A stretch of 64,000 nucleotides of DNA, from positions 558,001 to 622,000 of the forward strand of contig NZ_JBOBFT010000001.1 of the NCBI RefSeq assembly GCF_050587525.1, read 5' to 3'. This document shows positions 1-8,403 of the stretch, piece by piece. Numbering within the stretch: the first letter of the stretch is position 1; the number at the start of each line of letters is the position of its first letter. Under the pieces are notes generated by a model. It ran no database searches. It saw only the letters and a program-made list of their open reading frames with translations, and was not told the origin of the DNA. The stretch comes from Plantibacter sp050587525. GTDB taxonomy: Bacteria; Actinomycetota; Actinomycetes; Actinomycetales; Microbacteriaceae. Both the position numbers and the translations under genes were made by a program.

Positions 1-44
1 GCCGGAAACGTCCTTCTCTCGCGCGGTTCTCCTCCTCTCGCGCA
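1..44. repeat. Right arm of dispersed inverted repeat family A (copy 1, cut by window edge)
   Basis: Contains CGTCCTTCTCTCGCGCGG followed by TTCTCCTCCTCTCG, nearly identical to the right arms of the copies at 2976, 24583, 44039 and 47412. The left arm lies outside the window. It probably ends the gene upstream of the window. Confidence 0.75.
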
Positions 45-61
45 GTGACATCCGCAGCCCT

Positions 62-86
62 GACCCCCGACCGAGGGGTCTTTTTT
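62..86. terminator. Intrinsic terminator of an upstream gene outside the window
   Basis: GACCCC, a 7-nt loop, GGGGTC and then TTTTTT form a short GC stem followed by a six-T tract, a textbook rho-independent terminator on the + strand. It lies upstream of the GH27 gene and so serves a gene ending left of the window. Confidence 0.75.
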
Positions 87-132
87 GCGCCCGCCCCTTG
101 TGGTCTGTCCACACCCTGTGGTTTATTAACGT

Positions 133-148
133 CGTCAAGTATTTGACG
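133..148. promoter_or_regulatory. Palindromic operator candidate upstream of the GH27 gene
   Basis: CGTCAA-GTAT-TTGACG is a perfect inverted repeat 118 bp before the GH27 start, next to an AT-rich TTTATTAA that could be a -10 region. No regulator gene is adjacent, so the cognate factor (LacI- or GntR-like by shape) is unknown. Confidence 0.4.
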
Positions 149-266
149 CGCCGAGAGCAATGATGCTCCACAGACATCGATGCTCCTTGCGACACCCGTC
201 GCCGACGCCGGACGGACACTGCGGTCCCGATGCGCCCAGAGCGCCAGCGACCGCTGGAAGGAACGG

Positions 267-2936
267 ATGAACACCGCCAGAAGCGTCAGGCGCGGAGGCC
301 TGACCATCGCCGCACTCACCGCGGCGGCCGCACTCGCGCTCGGGATGACCGGGCCCGCAGCGGCGACGCCCACACCCGACCCGACATCGACCGCCACCGC
401 AACACCGGCGCCGGATCCCGTCGGCACGACGGACCCGGCCGACAGCACGGACCCGGCGACGACGCCGACGCCCACCACCGAACCCACCGCCACCGCCGAG
501 CCGACGCCGAGCAACACCGAGCAGCCCACCGACACGAAACCGGCCGACACCGCGAAGCAGCCCAACGCGAAGCCCGCGGACAAGCGGACCCCGCCGAAGC
601 AGGCGCCGACCCCGGCCCCGAAGATCGGCCCGGACGACCTCGCGACCAAGCCGTACATGGGCTGGAGCAGCTACAGCATGCAGGTCTACTCCGGCAACGG
701 GAAGTGGATCAACGAGGACCAGATCATCGCCCAGTCCGATGCGATGCACGCGAAACTGCAGTCTGCGGGCTACGACCACATCAACGTCGACGCGAGCTGG
801 AACGGCGGCGTCGACAAGTACGGCCGCCCCACACCCAGCACCGAGCTGTACCCGAGCGGGTTCCAGTCGGTCATCGACCATGTGCACGGCAACGGCCAGA
901 AGTTCGGCGTCTACATGATCCCGGGCATCTCTCCCGACGTGTACAACGCAGCCCTCCCGATCTACAACGCTCCCGGCTGCACGACCCACGACATCGTGAA
1001 GCAGCCCATCCAGCAGGCCGACTACTGGAACATCGGCTACCGCATCGACTTCTCGAACCCGTGCTCGCAGAAGTACATCGACTCGATCGCCGACCTGCTC
1101 GGTTCGTGGGGCGTCAACTTCGTGAAGTTCGACAGCGTCACGCCCGGTTCCGGTATCAGCGACCTCTCACTCGATGCCCGCGACGACGTCGCCGCCTGGT
1201 CCTCCGCCCTGCACCGCAACAAGATCTGGTTCGAGCTGTCCTGGGCGCTCGACATCAACTACGCGGACCTCTGGAAGGAGCAGGCCGACGGCTGGCGGGT
1301 CGACTGGGACGTCGAGTGCTACTGCGGATCCGATGCGCTCACGACGTGGGACAACATCGCCCGCCTATTCCCGCGCGCTGCCGACTGGTGGAGGCACGCC
1401 GGTCCCGGAGGCTTCCAGGACTTCGACTCGCTCAACGTGGGCAACGGCCAGATGGACGGCCTCACGCGTGACGAGCGCCGCACGGCGACGACGCTCTGGG
1501 CGATCTCGGCCGCACCGATGTACACCGGCAACGACATGACGAAACTCGACCAGTACGGCATCGACCTCCTCACGAACAAGGAAGTCGTGGCCGTGAACCA
1601 GGCCGCCGTTCCCGCGCAGCCCGTCTCGACGGCGACGAAGCAGCAGGTCTGGTACTCGCCGAACGCCGACGGCTCCTACACGGTGGCGCTGTTCAACCTG
1701 GGTCGCACGGACGCAGACGTGTCCGTCAACTGGTCCGACCTCGGTCTGACCGGGGGTGCATCCGTCCGCGACCTGTGGGCCGGCAAGAACCTCGGGAAGT
1801 TCGACACGGCGTTCACGGGCAAGGACGTCCCGATCCACGGAACGAGACTCCTCACGGTCACGCCGGCGAAGAACTCGACGATCGCGATCAACGACGACGC
1901 CCTCCAGGTCAGCTACGACGGATCGTGGACGCGCAACGGCAACCAGGAGGTCGCCTCGACGTCCCAGCCGCTCACCGTTTCCGTCATCGATTCGTCGACG
2001 GGCGAGGGCACGCCTGCGGTTCCGTCGGACGGCCGTAAGATCGCCGTCAACGACACCGACCCGGCCATCAGCTACAGCGGTTCGTGGGGCCAGAGCTCCG
2101 GTCGGGGCTTCGGCGACTACAACGACGACGTGCATTTCACGGAAGCGAACGACGCCTCCTTCCAGTACACGTTCCAGGGCACCGGCATCGACTACGTGAC
2201 CGAGACCCACGAGTCCCAGGGCGACGTGGACGTGTACCTCGACGGCGCGCTCGTGCAGACCGTGAGCACCCACCGCGATCCGGCGGACGGGCGCGGCGTG
2301 CAGCAGGTCGTGTACAGCGCGAACGGTCTCGCGAACGGTTCGCACACCCTCAAGGTCGTCAAGAAATCGGGCTCGTACATGCTGCTCGACAAGCTCGACG
2401 TCACGATCGAGAGCCTGCTGAGCACGAGTACGGCGACGTTCGACAAGGCCGCGGCGGCCGATGTCGCGGTGGACGTGCTCCGCGATCCGAGCGAGCTGAC
2501 CGGCATCCGTCACGGCGCCGACACGCTCGTGAAGGGCACGGACTACGAGCTCACCGGATCGACGGTCACGGTCAGCGCCGCGTACCTCCAGACGCTGCCG
2601 ATCGGCGACACCGCGCTCGACGTCGTCTTCACGGGCGACTGGCACAACGACATCCACTCCACGGCGACGAACGGCGACTTCGTGACGTTCGCGTTCACAG
2701 GCACGGGCGTCTCGTGGCTCACCGCGACGGGTCCGGACCAGGGCGCGGTCGACGTCTACGTGGACGGGAAGTTCCGGAAGACGGTCGACACGCGGACCGA
2801 TGCCAGGAGGTCGGGTCAGCAGGTCTTCGAGGTCTCGGGGCTGAAGAACGGCGACCACACGATCACGGCGGTGAAGGTGTCCGGCGACGTCATGCGATCG
2901 GACGTCTTCACGTACACGATCAAGAAGGTGAAGTAA
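267..2936 (+). CDS. Secreted multidomain GH27 alpha-galactosidase
   Basis: Predicted exported glycosidase (889 aa) releasing terminal alpha-D-galactosyl or closely related residues from oligo- or polysaccharides. Residues 1-33 look like a signal peptide, and 34-120 are a Pro/Thr/Asp linker. The GH27 barrel begins near residue 127 (KPYMGWSSYS). D289 in NFVKFDSV fits the family nucleophile and D348 in WRVDWDV the acid/base. The C-terminus has two homologous beta-sandwich modules (about 590-716 and 788-889, each with VDVY(L/V)DG) flanking a CBM_X2-like module (about 720-790), probably for substrate or wall binding. ATG 267 was chosen because GGAAGGA precedes it and a signal peptide follows at once; an upstream in-frame codon at 180 would bury the signal. 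Monocistronic, preceded by a palindrome and followed by a repeat-type terminator. Galactose versus arabinopyranose specificity cannot be decided. Confidence 0.88.
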   Translation: MNTARSVRRGGLTIAALTAAAALALGMTGPAAATPTPDPTSTATATPAPDPVGTTDPADSTDPATTPTPTTEPTATAEPTPSNTEQPTDTKPADTAKQPNAKPADKRTPPKQAPTPAPKIGPDDLATKPYMGWSSYSMQVYSGNGKWINEDQIIAQSDAMHAKLQSAGYDHINVDASWNGGVDKYGRPTPSTELYPSGFQSVIDHVHGNGQKFGVYMIPGISPDVYNAALPIYNAPGCTTHDIVKQPIQQADYWNIGYRIDFSNPCSQKYIDSIADLLGSWGVNFVKFDSVTPGSGISDLSLDARDDVAAWSSALHRNKIWFELSWALDINYADLWKEQADGWRVDWDVECYCGSDALTTWDNIARLFPRAADWWRHAGPGGFQDFDSLNVGNGQMDGLTRDERRTATTLWAISAAPMYTGNDMTKLDQYGIDLLTNKEVVAVNQAAVPAQPVSTATKQQVWYSPNADGSYTVALFNLGRTDADVSVNWSDLGLTGGASVRDLWAGKNLGKFDTAFTGKDVPIHGTRLLTVTPAKNSTIAINDDALQVSYDGSWTRNGNQEVASTSQPLTVSVIDSSTGEGTPAVPSDGRKIAVNDTDPAISYSGSWGQSSGRGFGDYNDDVHFTEANDASFQYTFQGTGIDYVTETHESQGDVDVYLDGALVQTVSTHRDPADGRGVQQVVYSANGLANGSHTLKVVKKSGSYMLLDKLDVTIESLLSTSTATFDKAAAADVAVDVLRDPSELTGIRHGADTLVKGTDYELTGSTVTVSAAYLQTLPIGDTALDVVFTGDWHNDIHSTATNGDFVTFAFTGTGVSWLTATGPDQGAVDVYVDGKFRKTVDTRTDARRSGQQVFEVSGLKNGDHTITAVKVSGDVMRSDVFTYTIKKVK

Positions 2937-2975
2937 GGCTGGCACCCGCCGCGTCCGCCTGACCGCCCGCCTGAC

Positions 2976-3045
2976 AGGAGGAGAACCGCGCCGCAGAAGG
3001 ATCGTTTCAGCCGAAACGTCCTTCCCTCGCGCGGTTCTCCTTCTG
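2976..3045. repeat. Family A inverted repeat (copy 2), probable bidirectional terminator
   Basis: AGGAGGAGAACCGCGC on the left and GCGCGGTTCTCCTTCT on the right, with inner arms GAAGGA/TCCTTC. It sits exactly between the convergent GH27 and PrsW genes. Confidence 0.8.
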
Positions 3046-3059
3046 CCGTGCTGCGTGTC

Positions 3060-4199
3060 CTAACCGCGCGCGTCCGCCTCCAGCATCACCGCCCGCGCGT
3101 CGGCGACCACCCGCGTCTGCTCGACGAGCCCATCGCGCGTTCCCGATGCCAGTGATCGCGTCGTCCGGATCGCGAGCGCACTCGCCTCCGCCTGGTACCG
3201 GCCGGTCGCGCGCGCCGCGGCCCGCCCGGATCGCCGCCGGACGTCCCGACGCCACCGCCGACGCTCGCCGAGGTTCGCGAGCGCGCCGACCTCGTGCTCA
3301 CCGATGCGCCCTTCGCGAGCGAGCGAGGGGAGCGCGGCGGCGATCGCCTTCCCCTCGCGACGCCGCAGAATGAGGGCGAGGATCAGCATCGCCAGGAACA
3401 GCGGCACCATCACGGCGCCGTAGATCTTGTAGATCAGGAACGGGTCGCGGGTGCCGGAGAGTCCCGCCCAGTCCCACACGCCGTGGAGGACGATCGCCAC
3501 GAGCAGGCCGGCTCCTGCGAGTCCGAATCGTGCGCCGCGAGAGCGAGTCCCGGCGGCCGCGGCGATGCCCAGCCCGAAGATCGCGACGAGGAACGAGTGC
3601 ATGAACGGGACCATCACCATCCGCAACGCGAAGCTGAGGATCAGGGTGACGAGCGCACCGCCGTCGGACGGGTCGCTCGCGGCGAAGGTCGTGACGATGC
3701 GGCCGAAATAGAGGATCTGCTCGGTGAACGCGAACCCGGCGCCGACGAGACCGCCGTACACGATGCCGTCGAGCAGGCCGGTGATCCGGCGGCGACGGTA
3801 GACGAGCAGCCAGATCAGGAACAGGCCCTTGAAGACCTCCTCCGTCACGGGCGTGATCACGAGCGGACGGAACCAGGCGGTCACATCGGTGCCGACCGTG
3901 GCGTCGAAGAACGCCTGCAACCCCTCCTGCGACCAGATCGAGCACAGCGCCGCGAACGAGGCGCCCCACGCGAACGCGGACAGCAGCCGGCGCGGCTGCT
4001 CGCGCTCCCACCGGTCGAGCCAGAGGAACACTCCCACCATCGGCAGAGTGACGACGATCGACAGCGGGAGGCCGGCGACCACCCCGTCCACGCGGATCTG
4101 CGTGATGATCCAACTCACGTTCGCCAACCACGCCGCGACCGCCAGTATCGGCCAGACGGCCAGGAACCGGCTGCGGCCGGGTCTCGGTGAGGTGTCCAT
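3060..4199 (-). CDS. PrsW-family intramembrane metalloprotease
   Basis: Polytopic membrane protein (379 aa) of the PrsW/RseP-unrelated CPBP-like clan; in Bacillus PrsW cleaves an anti-sigma factor. About eight hydrophobic segments are visible. The family signature is present: E120-E121 in TPVTEEVFKG, the FAFTEQ motif near 157-162, H201 (FMHSF) and H239 (LHGVWDW), consistent with a metal-dependent glutamyl protease fold. The C-terminal 75 residues are charged and Arg-rich, unlike the core, and probably cytosolic. I start at ATG 4199, where the hydrophobic N-terminus begins and GGAAGCAGGAA lies upstream; the reading frame runs further upstream but has no family character there. Divergent from the MerR gene, convergent with GH27. 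The substrate is unknown; no anti-sigma gene is adjacent. Confidence 0.85.
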   Translation of the reverse strand: MDTSPRPGRSRFLAVWPILAVAAWLANVSWIITQIRVDGVVAGLPLSIVVTLPMVGVFLWLDRWEREQPRRLLSAFAWGASFAALCSIWSQEGLQAFFDATVGTDVTAWFRPLVITPVTEEVFKGLFLIWLLVYRRRRITGLLDGIVYGGLVGAGFAFTEQILYFGRIVTTFAASDPSDGGALVTLILSFALRMVMVPFMHSFLVAIFGLGIAAAAGTRSRGARFGLAGAGLLVAIVLHGVWDWAGLSGTRDPFLIYKIYGAVMVPLFLAMLILALILRRREGKAIAAALPSLAREGRIGEHEVGALANLGERRRWRRDVRRRSGRAAARATGRYQAEASALAIRTTRSLASGTRDGLVEQTRVVADARAVMLEADARG

Positions 4200-4286
4200 G
4201 TTCGTTCCTGCTTCCTCGGCAGCGTGTGCGCCGGATGTCGTGGATGCGATGCGGTGAATCCCCCATCGCCCGACCATCAGACACCG

Positions 4287-4299
4287 TGCCGTTGCGGCA
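4287..4299. promoter_or_regulatory. Small palindrome in the prsW/merR divergent region
   Basis: TGCCG-TTG-CGGCA is a perfect inverted repeat about 105 bp upstream of the MerR gene and 90 bp from PrsW. MerR proteins bind palindromes in their own promoter, so this is a plausible but unproven operator. Confidence 0.35.
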
Positions 4300-4404
4300 T
4301 ACTCAAGTCGGGTGCTGCGCTGGACCCCGAGTGCGACGGCCCGCGACGTGACGGACGCCGCTCCGGGCGGTCCGCGCAGCCGCGACATCGCGAGAGGAGT
4401 CGAC

Positions 4405-5130
4405 ATGGGATGGAGCACCCGCGAGGTCGCGCAACTCGCCGGGACGAGCTTGCGGACTGTGCGGCACTATCACGAGATCGGTCTGCTCGACGAGCCGGAG
4501 CGGCTCTCGAACGGCTACAAGATGTACCGCACGGAACATCTCATCCGGCTCATCGAGATCCGGCGCCTGACCGGTCTCGGATTCTCGCTCGGGCAGATCG
4601 CGGAGATGGACGACGACCCCGCGCACCTCGATGAGACGCTGCAGGAGGTCGATGCGGAACTCGCGTCGACGATCGCTCGACTGGAGGAGGCGAGGCGCGA
4701 GCTCGCCGAGTTGCGGCTGGCGCCGGTGCAGACGGACATGCCGCTCGGGCTGTCCGCTGCGGCGACCGAGGCGAAGCTGTCGCGTGCCGACCGTTCGCTG
4801 TTCGCCGTGTTGTCGCAGGTGCTGGGGACGGACACCTCCGAGCACTGGCAGGGGATGCTCGAGGGGTACGAGCGCGACGATGCGGACGCCGCGTTCGATG
4901 CACTCCCCGCGGATGCCGACGAGGCGACGCGCGAGGCGTTGGCGCAGCGGCTCGCCCCGCGGATGCAGGCGCTGAACGACAAGCACGGCTCGCCGTCGCG
5001 AACGCTCGAGCACGCGGCGGTCGGCGGGCGCATCGCCACGAACGCCCTGGTCGAGGCCCTCTTCGACCTCTATAACCCGGCCCAGCTCGACGTCTTCGCG
5101 CGCATCTGGCGCACCGCCGGCCTCATCTAG
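4405..5130 (+). CDS. MerR-family transcriptional regulator
   Basis: 241-aa DNA-binding regulator. Residues 1-70 are a MerR winged helix: STREVAQLAG, then TSLRTVRHYHEIGLL and the wing NGYKMY. A helical dimerisation segment (about 80-120, ELASTIARLEEARRELAEL) follows. The C-terminal domain (about 140-241) resembles the TipAS-like/uncharacterised effector regions of actinobacterial MerR proteins and has no metal-binding cysteines, so a metal-sensor role is unlikely. ATG 4405 is preceded by GAGAGGAG at 4392-4399. Divergent from PrsW and convergent with the ABC operon, from which a strong hairpin separates it. Its ligand cannot be predicted. Confidence 0.85.
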   Translation: MGWSTREVAQLAGTSLRTVRHYHEIGLLDEPERLSNGYKMYRTEHLIRLIEIRRLTGLGFSLGQIAEMDDDPAHLDETLQEVDAELASTIARLEEARRELAELRLAPVQTDMPLGLSAAATEAKLSRADRSLFAVLSQVLGTDTSEHWQGMLEGYERDDADAAFDALPADADEATREALAQRLAPRMQALNDKHGSPSRTLEHAAVGGRIATNALVEALFDLYNPAQLDVFARIWRTAGLI

Positions 5131-5139
5131 CCCCAACTC

Positions 5140-5198
5140 GCGAGGGGTCGCAAACTGCGGGTGAGTGGCGGCAACACCCGCAGTTTGCGACCCCTCGC
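5140..5198. terminator. 24-bp perfect hairpin, bidirectional terminator (repeat family B, copy 1)
   Basis: Arms of 24 nt (GCGAGGGGTCGCAAACTGCG then GGTG, and its exact complement) enclose an 11-nt loop, between the convergent merR and sugar-permease genes. The outer arm is repeated at 43923-43990, so it belongs to a second dispersed repeat family. Confidence 0.8.
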
Positions 5199-5201
5199 GG
5201 G

Positions 5202-6131
5202 CTACTTCAGGCCGGAGAAGGCGAGGCCGTCGATGACGCGCCGCTGCAGCACGATGAACAGGATGAGCACGGGCGCCATCGCGAGGATCGACGCCGCCAT
5301 CATGACCGGGTAGTCGGTCGTCTTGTCGCTCGACAGGGTCGCGAGCCCGGCCGCGAGCGGCATCGAGTTCGCGTACGTCGAGACGACGAGCGGCCACAGC
5401 AGTTCGTTCCACGACCACAGCACCGTCGTGATCGCGAGCACGCTGATGCTCGGTTTCGCGAGCGGCAGCATGATCTTCCAGAAGATCTGGAACGGGCTGG
5501 CCCCATCGATGCGCGCGGCCTCCTCGAGCTCGTTCGGCAAATTCAGGAACGCCGTCCGCATGAGGAAGGTGCCGAACGCGCTGAACAGCCCCGGCGCGAC
5601 GATGCCGAGGATCGTGTTCAGCCAGCCGAATCCCTGCACGATCTGATACTGCGAGATCAGGTACGCCTGCGACGGGACCATGAGGATCGAGAGCGTGATG
5701 GCGAGCAGCACGGCCCGCCCGCGGAACCGCATCCTCGCGAACGCGTACCCCGCCATCGTGCACAGGATGATCTGCGCGATCGTCCGGATCACGGTGATGA
5801 GGATCGACGTCCACAACTGGTCGAGGAACGGCAACCGCTCGAAGACCGTGGCGTAGTTCTGCCACTGCAGCACGGCGGGCCAGAAGGTCGGGACGACGCT
5901 CTGCACCTCCGCGTTCGTCGACAGCGACATGATGATCTGCCAGAGGAACGGGAATGCCATGATGAACCCGCCGATGCCGAGCACGAGGTGCGCGACGACG
6001 TGCGAGCCGCCACGCCGACCCGGTCGCCCCCGGTCGCGTCTCGCCGCGGCGGCAGCGGATCGACTCGGCGAACGCGGCACGGTGAGCGTCCGCGTCGTGA
6101 GCGGGGCGGGGGCCGTCAGTTGCTCAGTCAT
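5202..6131 (-). CDS. ABC sugar transporter permease, MalG type
   Basis: 309-aa inner-membrane subunit of a CUT1 carbohydrate importer. Six hydrophobic segments, with the cytoplasmic EAA loop EEAARIDGASPFQIFWKI that contacts the ATPase. The N-terminal 40 residues are Arg/Ala-rich and cytosolic. It is the third gene of the SBP-MalF-MalG operon on the minus strand and overlaps the MalF gene by 8 bp, suggesting translational coupling. As with the other two CUT1 systems here, no ATP-binding subunit is encoded nearby; a shared MsmK/MsiK-type ATPase elsewhere is the usual actinobacterial solution. Substrate not deducible from the sequence. Confidence 0.9.
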   Translation of the reverse strand: MTEQLTAPAPLTTRTLTVPRSPSRSAAAAARRDRGRPGRRGGSHVVAHLVLGIGGFIMAFPFLWQIIMSLSTNAEVQSVVPTFWPAVLQWQNYATVFERLPFLDQLWTSILITVIRTIAQIILCTMAGYAFARMRFRGRAVLLAITLSILMVPSQAYLISQYQIVQGFGWLNTILGIVAPGLFSAFGTFLMRTAFLNLPNELEEAARIDGASPFQIFWKIMLPLAKPSISVLAITTVLWSWNELLWPLVVSTYANSMPLAAGLATLSSDKTTDYPVMMAASILAMAPVLILFIVLQRRVIDGLAFSGLK

Positions 6132-7068
6132 TGTTGACCCATCGTTTCTGGAGGCGGAACTGCGCGAGCGTCACGAGCCCGATGACCACGAAGATGACGA
6201 TCGCGATGGCCGCCGCGTACCCCTTGTCGTTGGCGACGAAGCCCTGGTTGTAGAAGAAGTAGACGAGCGACATGCTCTTCGGCAGGACCGGGTTGGTGCT
6301 CCCGAGGATCGCGTACAGCAGGTCGAAGAGCTGGAAGCTGGAGATGACCGTGATGATCGTGACGAAGAAGATGCTCGGGGTGAGGAGCGGCACGGTCACG
6401 GAACGGAACTGCCGCCACGGGGTCGCGCCGTCGAGTTCGGCCGCTTCGTACAGTTCCGGCGGGATGTTCTTCAAGCCGGAGGCCAGGATGATCATCGAGA
6501 AGCCGAGGGAGGACCAGAGGCCCACGAGAGCGACCGCGAACATCGCCGTGCCCGGCGTGCTGATCCAGTACGGTCCGTCGATGCCGATGAGCGAGAGCGC
6601 GTAGTTGAGGACGCCGAAGTCGCCGTTGAAGATGATGCGCCAGACGATCGCGACGGCCGTCGGCATCGCCACGTACGGCAGGAAGAACAGGACCCGGTAG
6701 AAGCTCGCGAACCGGAGGCCGGGCAGGTTCAGGAGGCTGGCGAGGTACACGGCGATGGGGATGCCGAGCAGCACGACGGCCGTGTAGATGAGGGTGTTGC
6801 CGAGCGAGGAGTACAGCCGCGGGTCCGTGAACAGGCGGGCGTAGTTCTCGATGCCGATGAAGGTCGATCCGCCGAACACGCCCCACTTCGTGAAGGAGAA
6901 GTAGGCGGTCTGGATGATCGGCCAGATGAAGAAGAGGCCGACGCCGGTGAGGAGCGGGAGGACGAAGAGCCACGGCCATGCTCCGTCGTTCCGGGAGGCG
7001 GCACCCCGTCGGACGCGCTTGGGGGCGAGCTCGTCCGACGGGGTGCGTGACGCGGTGACGGCGGTCAT
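6124..7068 (-). CDS. ABC sugar transporter permease, MalF type
   Basis: 314-aa CUT1 permease with an N-terminal cytosolic stretch of about 30 residues, six transmembrane segments beginning at PWLFVLPLLTGVGLFF, and the EAA motif YEAAELDGATPWRQF. Its ATG at 7068 shares one base with the TAA of the upstream binding protein (TAATG), so the genes are translationally coupled. Partner of the MalG-type subunit downstream and the lipoprotein upstream. Confidence 0.9.
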   Translation of the reverse strand: MTAVTASRTPSDELAPKRVRRGAASRNDGAWPWLFVLPLLTGVGLFFIWPIIQTAYFSFTKWGVFGGSTFIGIENYARLFTDPRLYSSLGNTLIYTAVVLLGIPIAVYLASLLNLPGLRFASFYRVLFFLPYVAMPTAVAIVWRIIFNGDFGVLNYALSLIGIDGPYWISTPGTAMFAVALVGLWSSLGFSMIILASGLKNIPPELYEAAELDGATPWRQFRSVTVPLLTPSIFFVTIITVISSFQLFDLLYAILGSTNPVLPKSMSLVYFFYNQGFVANDKGYAAAIAIVIFVVIGLVTLAQFRLQKRWVNND

Positions 7069-8384
7069 TACTTCGCCAGGACCGCGTTCATCTGATCTGC
7101 GAGATCCTTCGCGACGTCCTTCACCGGCTTGTCACCGGAGAACGCGTCGGGCAGGAGCTCGGTCTCGAGGGCGTTCCATGCCGCGGTGTCCTTCGACACG
7201 GGGAGCGGTTTGGCGTAGTCGAGCGCGTCGAGGAACACCTGCAGATTCATGTTGGGGTACGAGTCGACGAACGACTGCTGCGTTCCCGTGTACGCGGGGA
7301 TGATGGCGCCGAGGTCGCCCTGCTCCTGCTGGGCCTTCTTGCTGGCGAGGAACACCTGGAGCGCCTGCGCGGCCTGCTTGTTCTTGCTCGCCGATGCGAC
7401 GACGTTGGACACGCCGTGGATCACGGTCGCCTGCTCCTTGCCGATGGGCAGCGGCACGGCCTTCGTGGTGTCGGCGACGGGTGACTCGCCGACGAGCGGC
7501 CGGACCCAGCTGCCGCCCCAGTACATCGCGAGCTTGCCGGAGGTGAACCACTGGTCGGCGGGGGTGTCGGTCAGCTGCTGCATGCTGGGTGAGGAGCCGT
7601 TCGCGATGAGGTCGGTCCAGAACTGCAGGCCGTCCTGCGATTCGGGGCTGTCGTAGCCGGACTTCGTCTGGTCGGCGTTGATGACCTCGCCACCGGCCTG
7701 GAGGATCGTGTTGTAGTAGGTCGTCTGGCCGTCCATGCCGCCCGCGGCGCCGTAGATGCCCTGGTCCTTGAGGTTGGTGGAGATGGTCTGCGCGGCCGTC
7801 TCGAAGTCCTTCCAGGTCCAGCCGTCGGCGGGGAGCGCGACGCCGGCCTGGTCGAAGAGCGCGGTGTTGATCCACACGCCGATCGTGTCGAAGTCCTTCG
7901 GCACGCCGTACTGCACGCCGTCGAGCGAGTAGAGGTCGTTGAGCGCGCTCGGGTAGTTCTTCGGGTCGATCGCGTCGGCCTTCACCTCACCGGTGATGGG
8001 TTCGACCTTGCCGTTGGAGGCGTAGATCTGGAAGTTGGGGCCGTTCAGCCAGAACAGGTCCGGCAGGGTGTCGCTCGAGGCCTGGGTCTGCAGTTTCGAC
8101 CAGTAGGACGCCCACGGGGTCACGTTCACGTTGACCGTGATGTTCGGGTACTCCTTGTTGAACTGCTTGATGTTGGCGTCGATCGCGGCGACCTGCGCCT
8201 GGTCCCAGAGGCCGTAGGTGATCTCGGCCTTGAGGTCCTTGTCGGCTGGGGTGTAGTCGCCGCTCGGCGCGCCGCCGCCGGAGCCCCCGCTGCTGCAGCC
8301 GGCAACGAGGACGGCGGCGCCGAGGAAACCGACGAGGCTGAGGGTCACGCGACGTGCGCGTCGACCTGAGGGGGTGAAGGGCAT
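7068..8384 (-). CDS. Extracellular sugar-binding lipoprotein (SBP, family 1)
   Basis: 438-aa solute-binding lipoprotein delivering a carbohydrate to the two permeases downstream. A twin-Arg-like basic N-terminus is followed by a hydrophobic stretch and lipobox LVAGCSS, then a Gly/Ser linker and the bilobal SBP fold (ITYGLWDQAQ, NITVNVNVTPW, DLFWLNGPN, WINTALFDQAGV). The start at 8384 is preceded by AAAGGA; the frame is open further upstream but that stretch is Pro/Ser-rich antisense sequence of the neighbouring coding region and lacks a signal peptide. It lies 19 bp after the Gfo/Idh/MocA gene, so all four genes probably form one transcript from about 9770. Confidence 0.9.
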   Translation of the reverse strand: MPFTPSGRRARRVTLSLVGFLGAAVLVAGCSSGGSGGGAPSGDYTPADKDLKAEITYGLWDQAQVAAIDANIKQFNKEYPNITVNVNVTPWASYWSKLQTQASSDTLPDLFWLNGPNFQIYASNGKVEPITGEVKADAIDPKNYPSALNDLYSLDGVQYGVPKDFDTIGVWINTALFDQAGVALPADGWTWKDFETAAQTISTNLKDQGIYGAAGGMDGQTTYYNTILQAGGEVINADQTKSGYDSPESQDGLQFWTDLIANGSSPSMQQLTDTPADQWFTSGKLAMYWGGSWVRPLVGESPVADTTKAVPLPIGKEQATVIHGVSNVVASASKNKQAAQALQVFLASKKAQQEQGDLGAIIPAYTGTQQSFVDSYPNMNLQVFLDALDYAKPLPVSKDTAAWNALETELLPDAFSGDKPVKDVAKDLADQMNAVLAK

Positions 8385-8403
8385 GCTGGATCCTTTCGGA
8401 ACG

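Noticed and set aside
1365..2945. Long minus-strand open frame (526 codons) antisense to the GH27 gene
   Set aside because: Arg/Asp/Val-rich composition of a GC-rich antisense frame, no ribosome site, and the plus strand carries a clearly recognisable enzyme.
4303..5865. 520-codon minus-strand frame across the merR/MalG junction
   Set aside because: Shadow of MerR and out of frame with the MalG permease; crosses a perfect terminator hairpin.
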